A DNA stretch of 64,000 bases from an uncultured Blautia sp. (GCF_937880195.1 NZ_CALFLA010000042.1:79914-143913); one strand, 5' to 3'. Numbered from the stretch's first letter, positions 17,082 to 26,682 are shown. Program-made: numbers and translations. Notes: a model not told the origin generated them from the sequence alone.

Positions 17082-17786
17082 ATGTACGGATATGGTTATG
17101 GATTTTATTATGACAGAACTTATATACTTCTTGTTATTGGAGCACTGATCTCCTTGATCGCCTCTGCAAAGCTGAAAAGTACCTTTGCAAAATATAAGAG
17201 TGTCCCCAGCGCCTGCGGTCTTACGGGAGCCCAGGCTGCCCTTCACATTCTGAGAGCGGCAGGGATTACAGACGTTCAGGTACGGTCTGTGTCAGGAAGC
17301 CTGACAGATCATTACGATCCCAGAAACAAGACTGTGAATCTTTCCAGAGACGTTTATAATAAAACTTCCCTGGCTGCCCTGGGAGTAGCAGCCCATGAGT
17401 GCGGTCATGCCATCCAGCATGCAGTCCAGTACAAACCTTTGGAGATCAGAGGGGCTATTGTGCCTCTGGTGAATCTGGGAAGCACCCTGTCCTGGCCACT
17501 ATTTTTTCTTGGACTGGTTATGAGTATAGAACCTCTTATTACAGCTGGAATCCTTCTATTTTCCCTGGCAGTGCTTTTTCAGCTTGTGACCCTTCCGGTG
17601 GAGATCAACGCTTCTGCAAGGGCTTTGGAAATGCTGGAAAATACAGGAATCCTTGGACATGAAGAAAACCGTGGGGCAAGAAAGGTTCTGACAGCGGCTG
17701 CCCTGACTTATGTAGCAGCCCTTCTGTCTTCCATTCTTCAGCTTCTGAGACTGATTCTTCTTTCAGGAAGGAGAGACGATGATTAA
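17082..17786 (+). CDS. Membrane-bound neutral zinc metallopeptidase (YugP family)
   Basis: 234 residues. An N-terminal membrane segment after a Tyr/Gly-rich start (MYGYGYGFYYD), then the zinc motif HECGHAIQH near residue 107 and two further hydrophobic stretches. A conserved family in Firmicutes with the metallopeptidase motif intact, but its substrate is not known. A GTG at 17073 overlapping the fmt stop is possible, but AAGGAG lies eight bases before the ATG used here. Ends eight bases inside rsmB. Confidence 0.88.
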   Translation: MYGYGYGFYYDRTYILLVIGALISLIASAKLKSTFAKYKSVPSACGLTGAQAALHILRAAGITDVQVRSVSGSLTDHYDPRNKTVNLSRDVYNKTSLAALGVAAHECGHAIQHAVQYKPLEIRGAIVPLVNLGSTLSWPLFFLGLVMSIEPLITAGILLFSLAVLFQLVTLPVEINASARALEMLENTGILGHEENRGARKVLTAAALTYVAALLSSILQLLRLILLSGRRDDD

Positions 17787-19128
17787 TAGTATCAACACAA
17801 GAGAAATGATCCTGGAGATCCTTCTTGAGATTGAAGAGGGAGAACACAGTCATATTGCCATCCGCAATGCCCTTTCCAAATATCAGTTCCTTCCTAAACA
17901 GGAAAGGGCTTTTGTAACAAGGGTCTGCGAGGGGACACTGGAGTACAGGATTTATATTGATTATATTATAGATTCTTTTTCAAAAATTACTGTAGATAAA
18001 ATGAAACCGGTGATCCGGGAAATTCTCCGAAGCGCCGTATACCAGCTGAAATTTATGGACAGAGTGCCAGACAGCGCCGTGTGCAACGAGGCAGTGAAGC
18101 TGGCGCAGAAAAAAGGTTTTTATAATCTGAAGCCTTTTGTAAACGGGGTTCTCCGGGCTGTGGCAAGACAAAAAGAGGAGATCCCCCTTCCCTCAAGGGA
18201 AAAAGAACTGGTTCGCCATTTTTCTGTCAGGTATTCCATGCCGGAGCCTCTGGTAAGCAGATGGCTGGACGCTTACGGGGAGGAGATCACAGAAAAAATC
18301 CTGTCAGATTTTCTTATGGAGAAGCCGGTAACTGTCCGGTGCCGTACATATCTGAATTCTGTGGAAGAAACCTGCGAAAGCCTGCGCTCCCAGGGCGTAA
18401 CGGTGGAGGACGCTCCTTACCTGCCCTATGCAAAAAGAATTTCCGGTTATAATCACATTCTGGCTCTGGACGCTTTTATCCAGGGAAAGATCATGGTGCA
18501 GGACGTCAGTTCCATGCTGGTGGCAGAAATCGCCAATCCTTCCAAAAGCGATTATGTAATTGATCTCTGCGCTGCTCCGGGAGGAAAAAGCCTTCATATG
18601 GGAGATAAGATGGAGGGATATGGAACTGTGGACGCCCGGGACGTCAGTCAGTATAAGGTGGATCTTATCGAAGAAAACATTCACAGAGCCAATTCTATCA
18701 ATGTTCAGGCAAGAGTGAAGGATGCTACTGTTTTTGATGTGGATTCTGAGTGTCAGGCAGATATTGTTCTGGCCGATGTTCCATGCTCCGGCTATGGTGT
18801 GATCGGTAAAAAGCCAGAGATCAAATACCGCTCTACTGCTCAGAAGGAGGAAGAACTTGTGATCCTCCAGAGAAATATCCTTGATAAGGCGGCTGAGTAT
18901 GTGAAGCCCAGAGGGGTGCTGATTTTCAGTACCTGTACCATTGCGAAGGAAGAGAATGAAGAGAATATGATGTGGTTTATGAATAACCACCCTTTTAAAC
19001 TGGAGAGCATTGACCCTTATATCCCGGATGAATTGAAATCCGAAACAACAGCTCTTGGATATCTTCAGCTTCTTCCAGGCGTTCATGGAACAGACGGATT
19101 CTTTATTGCAAGATTCAGAAGGAAGTAA
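17779..19128 (+). CDS. rsmB: 16S rRNA (cytosine-967-C5)-methyltransferase RsmB
   Basis: S-adenosylmethionine-dependent methyltransferase acting on small-subunit rRNA. 449 residues. N-terminal NusB-like RNA-binding domain (about 1-140), then the methyltransferase core with SAM-binding LCAAPGGKSLHM, the DVPCSG motif and the catalytic STCT motif. Overlaps the peptidase gene by eight bases and is followed after five bases by rlmN, forming a block of translation-related genes. Confidence 0.95.
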   Translation: MINSINTREMILEILLEIEEGEHSHIAIRNALSKYQFLPKQERAFVTRVCEGTLEYRIYIDYIIDSFSKITVDKMKPVIREILRSAVYQLKFMDRVPDSAVCNEAVKLAQKKGFYNLKPFVNGVLRAVARQKEEIPLPSREKELVRHFSVRYSMPEPLVSRWLDAYGEEITEKILSDFLMEKPVTVRCRTYLNSVEETCESLRSQGVTVEDAPYLPYAKRISGYNHILALDAFIQGKIMVQDVSSMLVAEIANPSKSDYVIDLCAAPGGKSLHMGDKMEGYGTVDARDVSQYKVDLIEENIHRANSINVQARVKDATVFDVDSECQADIVLADVPCSGYGVIGKKPEIKYRSTAQKEEELVILQRNILDKAAEYVKPRGVLIFSTCTIAKEENEENMMWFMNNHPFKLESIDPYIPDELKSETTALGYLQLLPGVHGTDGFFIARFRRK

Positions 19129-19133
19129 AACAT

Positions 19134-20174
19134 ATGACAGATATTAAATCAATGAGTCTGGACGAACTGAAAGAACTGATGAAAGAAATCGGAGAAAAGC
19201 CTTTTCGAGCAGGTCAGATCTACAGCTGGCTCCATGAACATTTTGCAGTTTCCTGGGAAGAAATGACAAATCTTCCCAAGGGACTTCGGGAAAAGCTGAA
19301 GGAGTATCCCATAACTGCCCTGGAGACAGAGGACGTTCAGATTTCCAAAATAGACGGTACTAGAAAGTATCTTTTCCGTTTAAGCGACGGAAACATGATC
19401 GAAAGTGTACTGATGAAATATAAACACGGCAATTCTGTATGTATTTCATCCCAGGCAGGATGCAGGATGGGATGTAGATTCTGCGCTTCTACCATAGGGG
19501 GACTTGCCAGAAATCTTCTGCCCTCTGAGATGCTGGATCAGATTTACCGGATTCAGGCTTCCACAGGGGAGAGGGTTTCCAATGTAGTGATAATGGGATC
19601 AGGGGAACCCCTTGACAATTATGATAATCTTCTCCGTTTTATCCACATTCTCACGGAGGAGGGGGGAATCCATATCAGTCAGAGAAACCTGACGGTTTCC
19701 ACCTGCGGCCTTGTTCCAAAGATGTATGAGCTTGCAGAAGAAAAGTTTCAGATGACCCTGGCGGTATCCCTTCATGCTCCCAATGACGAGAAGAGACGGG
19801 AGCTGATGCCCATTGCCAATAAATACAGCATGGATGAGCTTCTTGGGGCATGCAGAAATTACTTTGACAAAACAGGAAGAAGGATTACTTTTGAATACAG
19901 TCTGGTAGCAGGAGTCAACGACAGCCTGGAGGATGCAAAGGAACTTGCAGGACGGCTTCGGGGGCTGAACTGCCATGTAAACCTGATCCCTGTAAACCCG
20001 GTAAAAGAGCGTTCTTTTGTGCGTTCTACCCGCCAGGCTGTGGAGAATTTCAAAATAAATCTTGAAAAATGTGGAATTAATGGTACTATTAGAAGAGAAA
20101 TGGGCAGCGATATAGACGGTGCCTGTGGGCAACTAAGAAAAAGATATATGGAAAAAACAGAAAGCGAGAAGTGA
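19134..20174 (+). CDS. rlmN: Dual-specificity 23S rRNA/tRNA adenine-C2 methyltransferase RlmN
   Basis: Radical-SAM enzyme that methylates A2503 of 23S rRNA and A37 of some tRNAs. 346 residues. The iron-sulfur motif CRMGCRFCAST (CX3CX2C) is near residue 107, the SAM-binding GSGEPLDN follows, and the C-terminal cysteine needed for the methyl-transfer intermediate is visible in the GACGQLRKR segment. RBS GAAGGAAG. Followed after one base by the phosphatase gene, the common clostridial order rlmN-prpC-prkC-rsgA. Confidence 0.95.
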   Translation: MTDIKSMSLDELKELMKEIGEKPFRAGQIYSWLHEHFAVSWEEMTNLPKGLREKLKEYPITALETEDVQISKIDGTRKYLFRLSDGNMIESVLMKYKHGNSVCISSQAGCRMGCRFCASTIGGLARNLLPSEMLDQIYRIQASTGERVSNVVIMGSGEPLDNYDNLLRFIHILTEEGGIHISQRNLTVSTCGLVPKMYELAEEKFQMTLAVSLHAPNDEKRRELMPIANKYSMDELLGACRNYFDKTGRRITFEYSLVAGVNDSLEDAKELAGRLRGLNCHVNLIPVNPVKERSFVRSTRQAVENFKINLEKCGINGTIRREMGSDIDGACGQLRKRYMEKTESEK

Positions 20175-20175
20175 C

Positions 20176-20922
20176 ATGAGGATATATTCAGCTACGGATG
20201 TGGGTCAGAAGCGCAAAATGAACCAAGATTATGTGTTCGTTTCCAAAGACCCGGTAGGCAATCTCCCCAATCTGTTTGTCGTTGCCGATGGAATGGGCGG
20301 CCATAATGCGGGGGACTTTGCCTCTTCCCATGCGGTTCAGATCTTGGTGGAGGAGATCCGTAAGGATGCGGATTTCAATCCGATCAAGATGATCCGTCAT
20401 GCCATTGAAGCTGCAAACACGGAAATATTAAGCCGTGCGCAGTCTGAAGAGGACCTTAGAGGAATGGGGACTACGATTGTTGTAGCAACTATCGTAGGGC
20501 ATTACGCATATGTGGCAAATGTAGGGGACAGCCGTCTTTACCTGATCCAGGGACAGATCCGTCAGATAACCAAGGATCATTCTCTGGTGCAGGAAATGGT
20601 ACGGATGGGTGAGATCAAGCCAGAGGAGGCGCGAAAGCACCCGGACAAAAATATTATTACCAGAGCCCTGGGGGCAGAAAGAACCATAGATATTGATTTT
20701 TTTGATCTGCAGATGGAACCGGGAAGCACGATTCTGATGTGCTCGGACGGCCTTAGCAACATGGTTGAGGACTCTAAGATTGAAGAGATCATACTGGACG
20801 AGACAAAAGATCTGCCGCAAAAGGGCGAAGCGCTTCTTGGAGAAGCGAACCGGAACGGCGGCAAGGATAATATTGCAGTCATATTAGTAGAACCATTCAC
20901 GAATGAGGTGGACAAATGTTAA
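20176..20922 (+). CDS. prpC: PP2C-type Ser/Thr protein phosphatase
   Basis: Manganese-dependent phosphatase that opposes the neighbouring PASTA kinase. 248 residues. PP2C motifs in order: RKMNQDY, VADGMGGHNAGD (metal-binding Asp and Gly), VANVGDSRLYLI, MCSDGLSNM and GGKDNIAVIL, with all metal ligands present. No membrane segment. It starts one base after rlmN and overlaps the kinase gene by seven bases; this phosphatase-kinase pairing is conserved across Firmicutes. Confidence 0.95.
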   Translation: MRIYSATDVGQKRKMNQDYVFVSKDPVGNLPNLFVVADGMGGHNAGDFASSHAVQILVEEIRKDADFNPIKMIRHAIEAANTEILSRAQSEEDLRGMGTTIVVATIVGHYAYVANVGDSRLYLIQGQIRQITKDHSLVQEMVRMGEIKPEEARKHPDKNIITRALGAERTIDIDFFDLQMEPGSTILMCSDGLSNMVEDSKIEEIILDETKDLPQKGEALLGEANRNGGKDNIAVILVEPFTNEVDKC

Positions 20923-23120
20923 AAGCAGGAATGATCATAGCGGAACGCTATGAAGTTTTAGGGAAAATTGGCACAGGCGGCATGGCCGATGTGTATAAGG
21001 CAAAAGATCACAAATTGAACCGATTTGTTGCGGTGAAGGTACTGAAACCGGAATTTAGGGACGACAAGACGTTTATCCGCAAATTCCGCAGCGAGGCTCA
21101 GGCAGCGGCCGGACTGACTCATCCAAATATTGTCAATGTTTTTGACGTTGGAGACGACGAGGGTGTTTATTACATCGTTATGGAGCTGATCGAGGGAATT
21201 ACCCTGAAGGAGTATATTGCCAAGAAGGGCAAACTGTCCATTAAGGAGGCAACCAGTATTGCCATTCAGGTGTCTATGGGACTGGAAGCAGCTCATAACC
21301 ACGGCATTGTCCACAGGGATGTAAAGCCGCAGAACATTATTATTTCCACAGACGGAAAAGTAAAAGTGACAGATTTTGGAATTGCCAGAGCAGCGTCCTC
21401 TAATACCATCAGCTCCAATGTGATGGGATCCGTACACTACAGTTCACCGGAACAGGTACGAGGCGGCTACAGTGATGAAAAATCCGATATTTATTCTCTG
21501 GGAATCACTCTTTATGAGATGGTGACAGGAAGGGTTCCTTTTGACGGGGACACCACAGTTGCTATTGCAATCAAGCATCTTCAGGAAGAAATGGTTCCGC
21601 CCAGCGCTTACACAGAGAATCTTCCCTACAGTCTGGAACAGATTATTTACAAATGTACACAGAAGAGCGTGGGACGCCGTTACGAAAAGATGTCAGACGT
21701 TATTGCGGATCTGAAGCATTCGCTTATTGATCCTCAGGGTGATTTTGTTCAGTTAAATGAGATGGACACAGACGCCAAGACAGTAGTGATCTCAGACGAA
21801 GAGCTTGGAGAGATCAAGCATACCCAGAAAACAAGAGGGATTCAGCGTGATCCAGAAGTAGCTCAGCTGGAAGAGGAAGAATACGAGACAGATTACGACG
21901 ACGGGGATGACGACCAGGAATATGAGCGCAGACGCGCGGCAGCCAGAAGAAAGCAGAAGAGCAAAAAGCGCAAAAACCAGAACAGGGCAGTTACCATCAT
22001 CGCTCTTCTTGCAGGGGCAGTGGTTCTTGCAGGCGTTGTAGTATTTGTTGTAAAAAGCACAGGAGTTTTTGACAAAAAGAAAGAAGAGCCTCCGGTTCAG
22101 CAGGAGCAGAACCAGGACGACGGACTGGTTGTGGTTCCTGATCTGGTAGGTAAGACAGAAGACGAGGCAAAGGCTCTTGTTGAGGAAGTAAATCTTGGCA
22201 AACAGATGGTAGGCGAAGAAGCTTCTGACCAGGAAAAAGGAAAGATATCCTCTCAGGATATTCCGGCTGGAACAAAGGTCGAAGCATACACTACTCTGAA
22301 ATATTATGTAAGTAAAGGACCGGAGAAGCTGACAATTCCTGTATATGACGAATATACTACAGCATATGCTTATCAGCAGACGCTGGAAGATATGGGATTC
22401 ACTGTTAGTGTGGAGAAGGAATACAGCCCGGATGACGGAAGTGAATGGCCGGAAGTAGAACCTGGCTATATTATTTCTGTATCACCGGAGTCTGGTTCTG
22501 AGGCAGGTTCAGGAGAGCCAGTGACACTGACAGTCAGCCGTGGACTGGATCATGGGGACAGCGTAGAGGTTCCTGATGTATCTGGCTTTACTACAGACGA
22601 GGCAGTAACCCGTCTGGGTAAATGGCTGGACGTTCAGATTGTGGAAGAGCAGAATACAGAAGTGGAAGCAGACCATGTGATCTCACAGAGTATTGAAGCT
22701 GGTTCCTGGGTAGATCCTGACGAACCTATTACTATTACAGTAAGTACCGGAGATCAGGCTCCGGCGCCTGAGGAGAATACTCCTTCCCAAGCAGCTGATA
22801 CTTCCAACACACAGAGCGCGGCTGATACAGCAGCACAGCAGCAGGCGGCTGCAAACGGTGAAATATGGAAGTGTACCCAGAGCCTGAACACACCTCAGGG
22901 CTATGGCGGCGGCGCTCTTCGTCTGGAGCTTCTTCAGGATGTAAACGGAACCTCTGAGGCAACAAACGTAGTAGATGGAGAGAAACTGACCTTCCCTTAT
23001 AAGCTTGACATTACCGGAGCTCCGGGAGTAAGCCAGGGAACTCTCAGCGTATATGAAAAGATCAACGGAGAGTACCAGCAGCTTGGTTCTTATCCGCTGA
23101 CCTTTGAGAAGGCAGAGTAA
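20916..23120 (+). CDS. prkC: Membrane Ser/Thr kinase with PASTA domains (PrkC/PknB type)
   Basis: Senses wall fragments or lipid II and controls growth, division and germination in relatives. 734 residues. The kinase domain (about 10-270) has GTGGMADVYKAK, the Lys in VAVKVLK, HRDVKPQN and DFGIARA. A basic/acidic linker, one membrane segment (near 355-378) and three PASTA repeats (about 400-615) follow. Beyond these is an Ala/Gln-rich spacer and a final beta-rich domain of about 90 residues that I do not recognise. Overlaps the phosphatase gene by seven bases. Confidence 0.95.
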   Translation: MLKAGMIIAERYEVLGKIGTGGMADVYKAKDHKLNRFVAVKVLKPEFRDDKTFIRKFRSEAQAAAGLTHPNIVNVFDVGDDEGVYYIVMELIEGITLKEYIAKKGKLSIKEATSIAIQVSMGLEAAHNHGIVHRDVKPQNIIISTDGKVKVTDFGIARAASSNTISSNVMGSVHYSSPEQVRGGYSDEKSDIYSLGITLYEMVTGRVPFDGDTTVAIAIKHLQEEMVPPSAYTENLPYSLEQIIYKCTQKSVGRRYEKMSDVIADLKHSLIDPQGDFVQLNEMDTDAKTVVISDEELGEIKHTQKTRGIQRDPEVAQLEEEEYETDYDDGDDDQEYERRRAAARRKQKSKKRKNQNRAVTIIALLAGAVVLAGVVVFVVKSTGVFDKKKEEPPVQQEQNQDDGLVVVPDLVGKTEDEAKALVEEVNLGKQMVGEEASDQEKGKISSQDIPAGTKVEAYTTLKYYVSKGPEKLTIPVYDEYTTAYAYQQTLEDMGFTVSVEKEYSPDDGSEWPEVEPGYIISVSPESGSEAGSGEPVTLTVSRGLDHGDSVEVPDVSGFTTDEAVTRLGKWLDVQIVEEQNTEVEADHVISQSIEAGSWVDPDEPITITVSTGDQAPAPEENTPSQAADTSNTQSAADTAAQQQAAANGEIWKCTQSLNTPQGYGGGALRLELLQDVNGTSEATNVVDGEKLTFPYKLDITGAPGVSQGTLSVYEKINGEYQQLGSYPLTFEKAE

Positions 23121-23123
23121 TCC

Positions 23124-24011
23124 ATGGATACCATGGAAGGCAAAATTATAAAAGGAATCGCCGGATTTTATTATGTACATGGTGAAGACGGCGAAATATA
23201 TGAGTGCAGGGCCAAGGGGATTTTTCGTAAGGACAACATGAAGCCTCTTGTGGGAGATAATGTGGAGATCACTGTGCTGGATCCGGAAAAAAAAGAAGGG
23301 AATCTGGTGAAGATCCTTCCCAGAAAAAACTCTCTGATCCGTCCGGCAGTGGCAAACGTAGATCAGGCTTTTGTGATCTTTGCCATGGACAATCCCAAAC
23401 CGAATTTTATGCTGCTGGACCGTTTTCTGATCATGATGGAACAGGCAGGGGTTCCGGCAGTCATCTGCTTTAACAAAAAAGATCTGGCAGAAGAAAGCGA
23501 GGTCCGCGCTCTTTGTGATACGTACCAGAGCTGCGGGTATCAGGTAATCCTTTCCAGCGCCCTTATGGGCCAGGGAATAGAGGAGATACGGGAGATCCTG
23601 AAAGGGAAGACCACAGTAGTTGCCGGTCCTTCCGGCGTGGGAAAATCTTCTCTTACCAATCTTCTTCAGGAAGAGATCCAAATGGAAACAGGGGAGATCA
23701 GCAGGAAGCTGAAACGGGGCAAACATACCACCCGCCACTCTCAGGTAATACCTGTAGGCGAGCATACGTATCTTATGGACACTCCGGGATTTTCTTCTCT
23801 GTATCTGACAGATATGGAAGAACATGAACTAAAGGATTACTTCCCGGAATTTCGCAAATATGAAGAGGAGTGCAGATTTCAGGGCTGCAGGCATATTCAT
23901 GAACCGGGCTGCCGGGTCAAGGAAGCGCTTAAGTCAGGAGAGATCAGCGCGCTCAGGTACGAAGACTATTTAAGTTTATATGATGAATTGAAAGAGAAAA
24001 GGAGATATTAA
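23124..24011 (+). CDS. rsgA: Ribosome small-subunit-dependent GTPase A
   Basis: Circularly permuted GTPase that checks late 30S maturation. 295 residues. OB-fold first, then G4 NKKD before G1 GPSGVGKSSLTN and G3 DTPGFSS, the permuted order typical of the family. The zinc-binding C-terminal segment with Cys/His spacing CRFQGCRHIHEPGC is present. It starts three bases after the kinase gene; phosphorylation of RsgA by PrkC is reported in Bacillus, which fits the shared operon. Confidence 0.95.
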   Translation: MDTMEGKIIKGIAGFYYVHGEDGEIYECRAKGIFRKDNMKPLVGDNVEITVLDPEKKEGNLVKILPRKNSLIRPAVANVDQAFVIFAMDNPKPNFMLLDRFLIMMEQAGVPAVICFNKKDLAEESEVRALCDTYQSCGYQVILSSALMGQGIEEIREILKGKTTVVAGPSGVGKSSLTNLLQEEIQMETGEISRKLKRGKHTTRHSQVIPVGEHTYLMDTPGFSSLYLTDMEEHELKDYFPEFRKYEEECRFQGCRHIHEPGCRVKEALKSGEISALRYEDYLSLYDELKEKRRY

Positions 24012-24015
24012 ACAC

Positions 24016-24690
24016 ATGGACTATCATTTGTGTCCCTCGATTTTGTCAGCAGACTTTAACCGACTGGGCCAGCAGATACAGACATTGGAAGAGGAAGGCG
24101 TAAAATGGCTTCATATTGATGTAATGGACGGCGATTTTGTTCCAAGTATTTCTTTTGGAATGCCAGTGATCCGTTCTATCCGCAAGGAATCTAAGATGTT
24201 TTTTGACGTGCATCTGATGGTCAGCGCTCCAGAACGCTATATCCAGGATTTTGCAGACTGCGGCGCTGATTCTATTACTGTACATGCAGAAGCATGCGAG
24301 GATCTGGAACGGGCTATTGAACTGATTCATGACGCAGGAGTAAAGGCAGGGGTTTCTATTAAGCCGGCAACTCCAGTGAATGATATCAGCCACCTTCTCT
24401 CGGATGTGGATATGGTTCTTGTAATGACTGTACAGCCGGGTTTTGGCGGACAGAAGTATATTGAGGACTGCACAGAGAAAATACAGGAGCTTTGGGAACT
24501 GATCCAACAGGAAAATCTAGATGTGGATATTCAGGTGGACGGCGGAATCAATGATGAAACCATTGAAACCGTTATGAAGGCCGGAGCCAATCTTCTTGTG
24601 GCAGGTTCTTATGTGTTTAACGGAGATCTGGCTTCAAATGTGCGCAGGATCACAAAACGTATCCAGCATATTAAAGAAGATATGGAATGA
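24016..24690 (+). CDS. rpe: Ribulose-phosphate 3-epimerase
   Basis: Interconverts ribulose 5-phosphate and xylulose 5-phosphate in the pentose phosphate pathway. 224 residues, TIM barrel. Motifs SILSADF, HIDVMDGDFVPSISFG (metal-binding His and Asp), VHLMV, VMTVQPGFGGQKY and QVDGGIN are intact. Lies five bases after rsgA and overlaps thiN by four. Although it is part of the housekeeping run, it would also link D-xylulose 5-phosphate from a lyxose pathway to central metabolism. Confidence 0.96.
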   Translation: MDYHLCPSILSADFNRLGQQIQTLEEEGVKWLHIDVMDGDFVPSISFGMPVIRSIRKESKMFFDVHLMVSAPERYIQDFADCGADSITVHAEACEDLERAIELIHDAGVKAGVSIKPATPVNDISHLLSDVDMVLVMTVQPGFGGQKYIEDCTEKIQELWELIQQENLDVDIQVDGGINDETIETVMKAGANLLVAGSYVFNGDLASNVRRITKRIQHIKEDME

Positions 24691-25358
24691 GGCGTAAAAT
24701 GAAAAACGCAGTCATTGTAAGCGGGGGCAATATCGATCAGGATTTTGCCCTCGATTTTTTGAAAAAATATAAGACAGAAGAAACCTGGCTGATCGCAGCA
24801 GACAGAGGGTTGGAGTTTTTTGAAAAAAATGGTATACGGCCGGATACGGCAGTAGGAGATTTTGACAGCCTTTCTGTGGAAGGGCAAAACTACCTGAAAA
24901 CACTGACAGATACAGAGGTGATAAGGCTCCGTCCTGAAAAGGACGATTCTGACACTCAGTCAGCCGCCTGTTTTGCCATGGACAGAGGGGCAAAGTGTAT
25001 TGTGATCCTGGGAGCTACAGGAAACCGTATTGATCATCTTCTTGCCAATTTTGGACTGCTTGTTCTGGGAAAAGGGAGAGGCGCAGAAATCTCTCTTCTG
25101 GATCCATGGAATTATATGAAACTGATCTCAAGCGGAACCGTACTGAAGCGCTCAGAACAGTTCGGAAAATACGTTTCTTTTTTTTCTCTGGACGGAGACG
25201 TGCCGGGGCTGACTCTGAAAGGCTTCAAATATCCACTGGACAGACATTATCTAAAAGCCTCTGACAGCGGTCTTACAGTCAGCAATGAGATCGTGGCGGA
25301 AGAGGCAACGGTGGAATTTGACAGAGGAATCCTGTTGATGCTTATGACAAGGGACTGA
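24687..25358 (+). CDS. thiN: Thiamine pyrophosphokinase
   Basis: Converts thiamine to thiamine diphosphate, cofactor of transketolase among others. 223 residues. Family motifs ADRGLEFF, VGDFDSLS, RPEKDDSDTQ and GATGNRIDHLLAN are all visible. The first ATG overlaps the rpe stop (ATGA); a second ATG four codons later (24699) is equally possible. The rsgA-rpe-thiN order is widely conserved in Firmicutes. Its end closes this operon. Confidence 0.92.
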   Translation: MRRKMKNAVIVSGGNIDQDFALDFLKKYKTEETWLIAADRGLEFFEKNGIRPDTAVGDFDSLSVEGQNYLKTLTDTEVIRLRPEKDDSDTQSAACFAMDRGAKCIVILGATGNRIDHLLANFGLLVLGKGRGAEISLLDPWNYMKLISSGTVLKRSEQFGKYVSFFSLDGDVPGLTLKGFKYPLDRHYLKASDSGLTVSNEIVAEEATVEFDRGILLMLMTRD

Positions 25359-25428
25359 AAAACAAGTTGTAAATATGTGATATGTTGTAATTCTATAGGA
25401 AATACAAAGGATATAAAAAGGAACATAG

Positions 25429-25477
25429 TTGTAAAACAGAGCCCTGATGTGGTATACTTTAAACCGAATCAGGGCTC
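25429..25477 (+). promoter_or_regulatory. Putative ychF promoter overlapped by a long inverted repeat
   Basis: TTGTAA (25429-25434), 18-base spacer and TATACT (25453-25458) look like a sigma-A promoter. Perfect 10-base arms GAGCCCTGAT (25439-25448) and ATCAGGGCTC (25468-25477) bracket the -10 box, one in the spacer and one across the likely start point. No T-run follows, so an operator is more likely than a terminator. The rest of the 213-base gap is AT-rich without other clear signals. Confidence 0.5.
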
Positions 25478-25571
25478 ATACTGTATTCTGAATTATGAAG
25501 AATAAGAAACAGCCCTTTTGGTTTTTGACATAATCGGAAATATCATAAAAACATCAGGAGGAAATATAAAA

Positions 25572-26669
25572 ATGAAATTAGGTATCGTAGGCCTGCCAAA
25601 CGTTGGCAAGAGCACACTTTTTAATTCTCTGACAAAGGCAGGAGCAGAATCAGCAAACTATCCTTTCTGTACCATTGACCCCAATGTGGGAATCGTTACA
25701 GTTCCAGATGAGAGACTGAATCTTCTTGGAGACTTTTACCACTCAAAAAAGGTAACTCCGGCAGTGATCGAGTTCGTTGATATTGCGGGACTTGTAAAGG
25801 GCGCTTCCAAGGGAGAGGGTCTTGGAAATCAGTTTCTTGCAAATATCAGAGAGGTAGACGCTATTGTTCATGTAGTACGCTGTTTTGAAGATCCAAATGT
25901 CATCCATGTAGATGGAAACATTGATCCTCTCCGGGATATTGAGACTATTAATTTGGAGCTTGTATTTTCTGATCTTGAGATTCTTGAAAGAAGAATTGCC
26001 AAAGTAACAAAAACTGCAAGAATGGATAAAGAAGCAGCTAAGGAGCTTGACTTCCTTCAGAAGGTAAAAGCTCATCTGGAAGATGGAAAGCTTGCCATTA
26101 CAATGGAACTGGAAAATGAGGATGAAGAAGCATGGATGGGAACATATAACCTTCTTACCTGGAAACCGGTGATCTACGCTGCAAACGTAGCGGAGGACGA
26201 ACTGGCAGACGACGGTGATTCAAACCCCCACGTACAGGCTGTAAAGGAATATGCCGCACAGCAGAAAAGCGAAGTATTTGTGATCTGTGCAGAGATCGAA
26301 GCAGAGATTTCCGAGCTTGACGAAGATGAAAAAAAGATGTTCCTGGAGGATCTGGGGCTTACAGAGTCAGGACTTGAAAAGCTGGTTCGCGCAAGTTACC
26401 GTTTGCTTGGTCTTATGAGTTTCCTTACTTCAGGAGAAGATGAGACAAGAGCATGGACTATCAAGATTGGTACAAAGGCTCCCCAGGCGGCAGGCAAGAT
26501 CCATACAGATTTTGAAAGAGGCTTTATTAAAGCTGAGGTTGTAAATTACAAGGACCTTCTGGACTGCGGTTCTTATGCAGGAGCAAGAGAAAAAGGTCTT
26601 GTGCGTATGGAAGGCAAGGAGTATGTGGTTCAGGACGGCGATGTGATCCTGTTCCGTTTCAATGTTTAA
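25572..26669 (+). CDS. ychF: Redox-regulated ATPase/GTPase YchF (Obg family)
   Basis: Ribosome-associated P-loop NTPase, ATP-preferring in characterised members. 365 residues from this start. G1 GLPNVGKSTLFN, G3 VDIAGLVKGASKGEGLGN, the altered G4 NVAE that explains ATP preference, and a C-terminal TGS domain. The frame extends 18 codons upstream, but AGGAGG lies about ten bases before this ATG and MKLGIVG is the family N-terminus. The gene stands alone behind its own promoter. Confidence 0.95.
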   Translation: MKLGIVGLPNVGKSTLFNSLTKAGAESANYPFCTIDPNVGIVTVPDERLNLLGDFYHSKKVTPAVIEFVDIAGLVKGASKGEGLGNQFLANIREVDAIVHVVRCFEDPNVIHVDGNIDPLRDIETINLELVFSDLEILERRIAKVTKTARMDKEAAKELDFLQKVKAHLEDGKLAITMELENEDEEAWMGTYNLLTWKPVIYAANVAEDELADDGDSNPHVQAVKEYAAQQKSEVFVICAEIEAEISELDEDEKKMFLEDLGLTESGLEKLVRASYRLLGLMSFLTSGEDETRAWTIKIGTKAPQAAGKIHTDFERGFIKAEVVNYKDLLDCGSYAGAREKGLVRMEGKEYVVQDGDVILFRFNV

Positions 26670-26682
26670 GTAAGGGGCTAAT

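Noticed and set aside
22683-23825. Open frame of 380 codons on the minus strand across the ends of prkC and rsgA
   Set aside because: It spans two real genes in antisense and shows no recognisable motif; a codon-use shadow.
25525-25530. TTGACA upstream of ychF as a second promoter
   Set aside because: A perfect -35 hexamer, but no acceptable -10 box 16-18 bases downstream.
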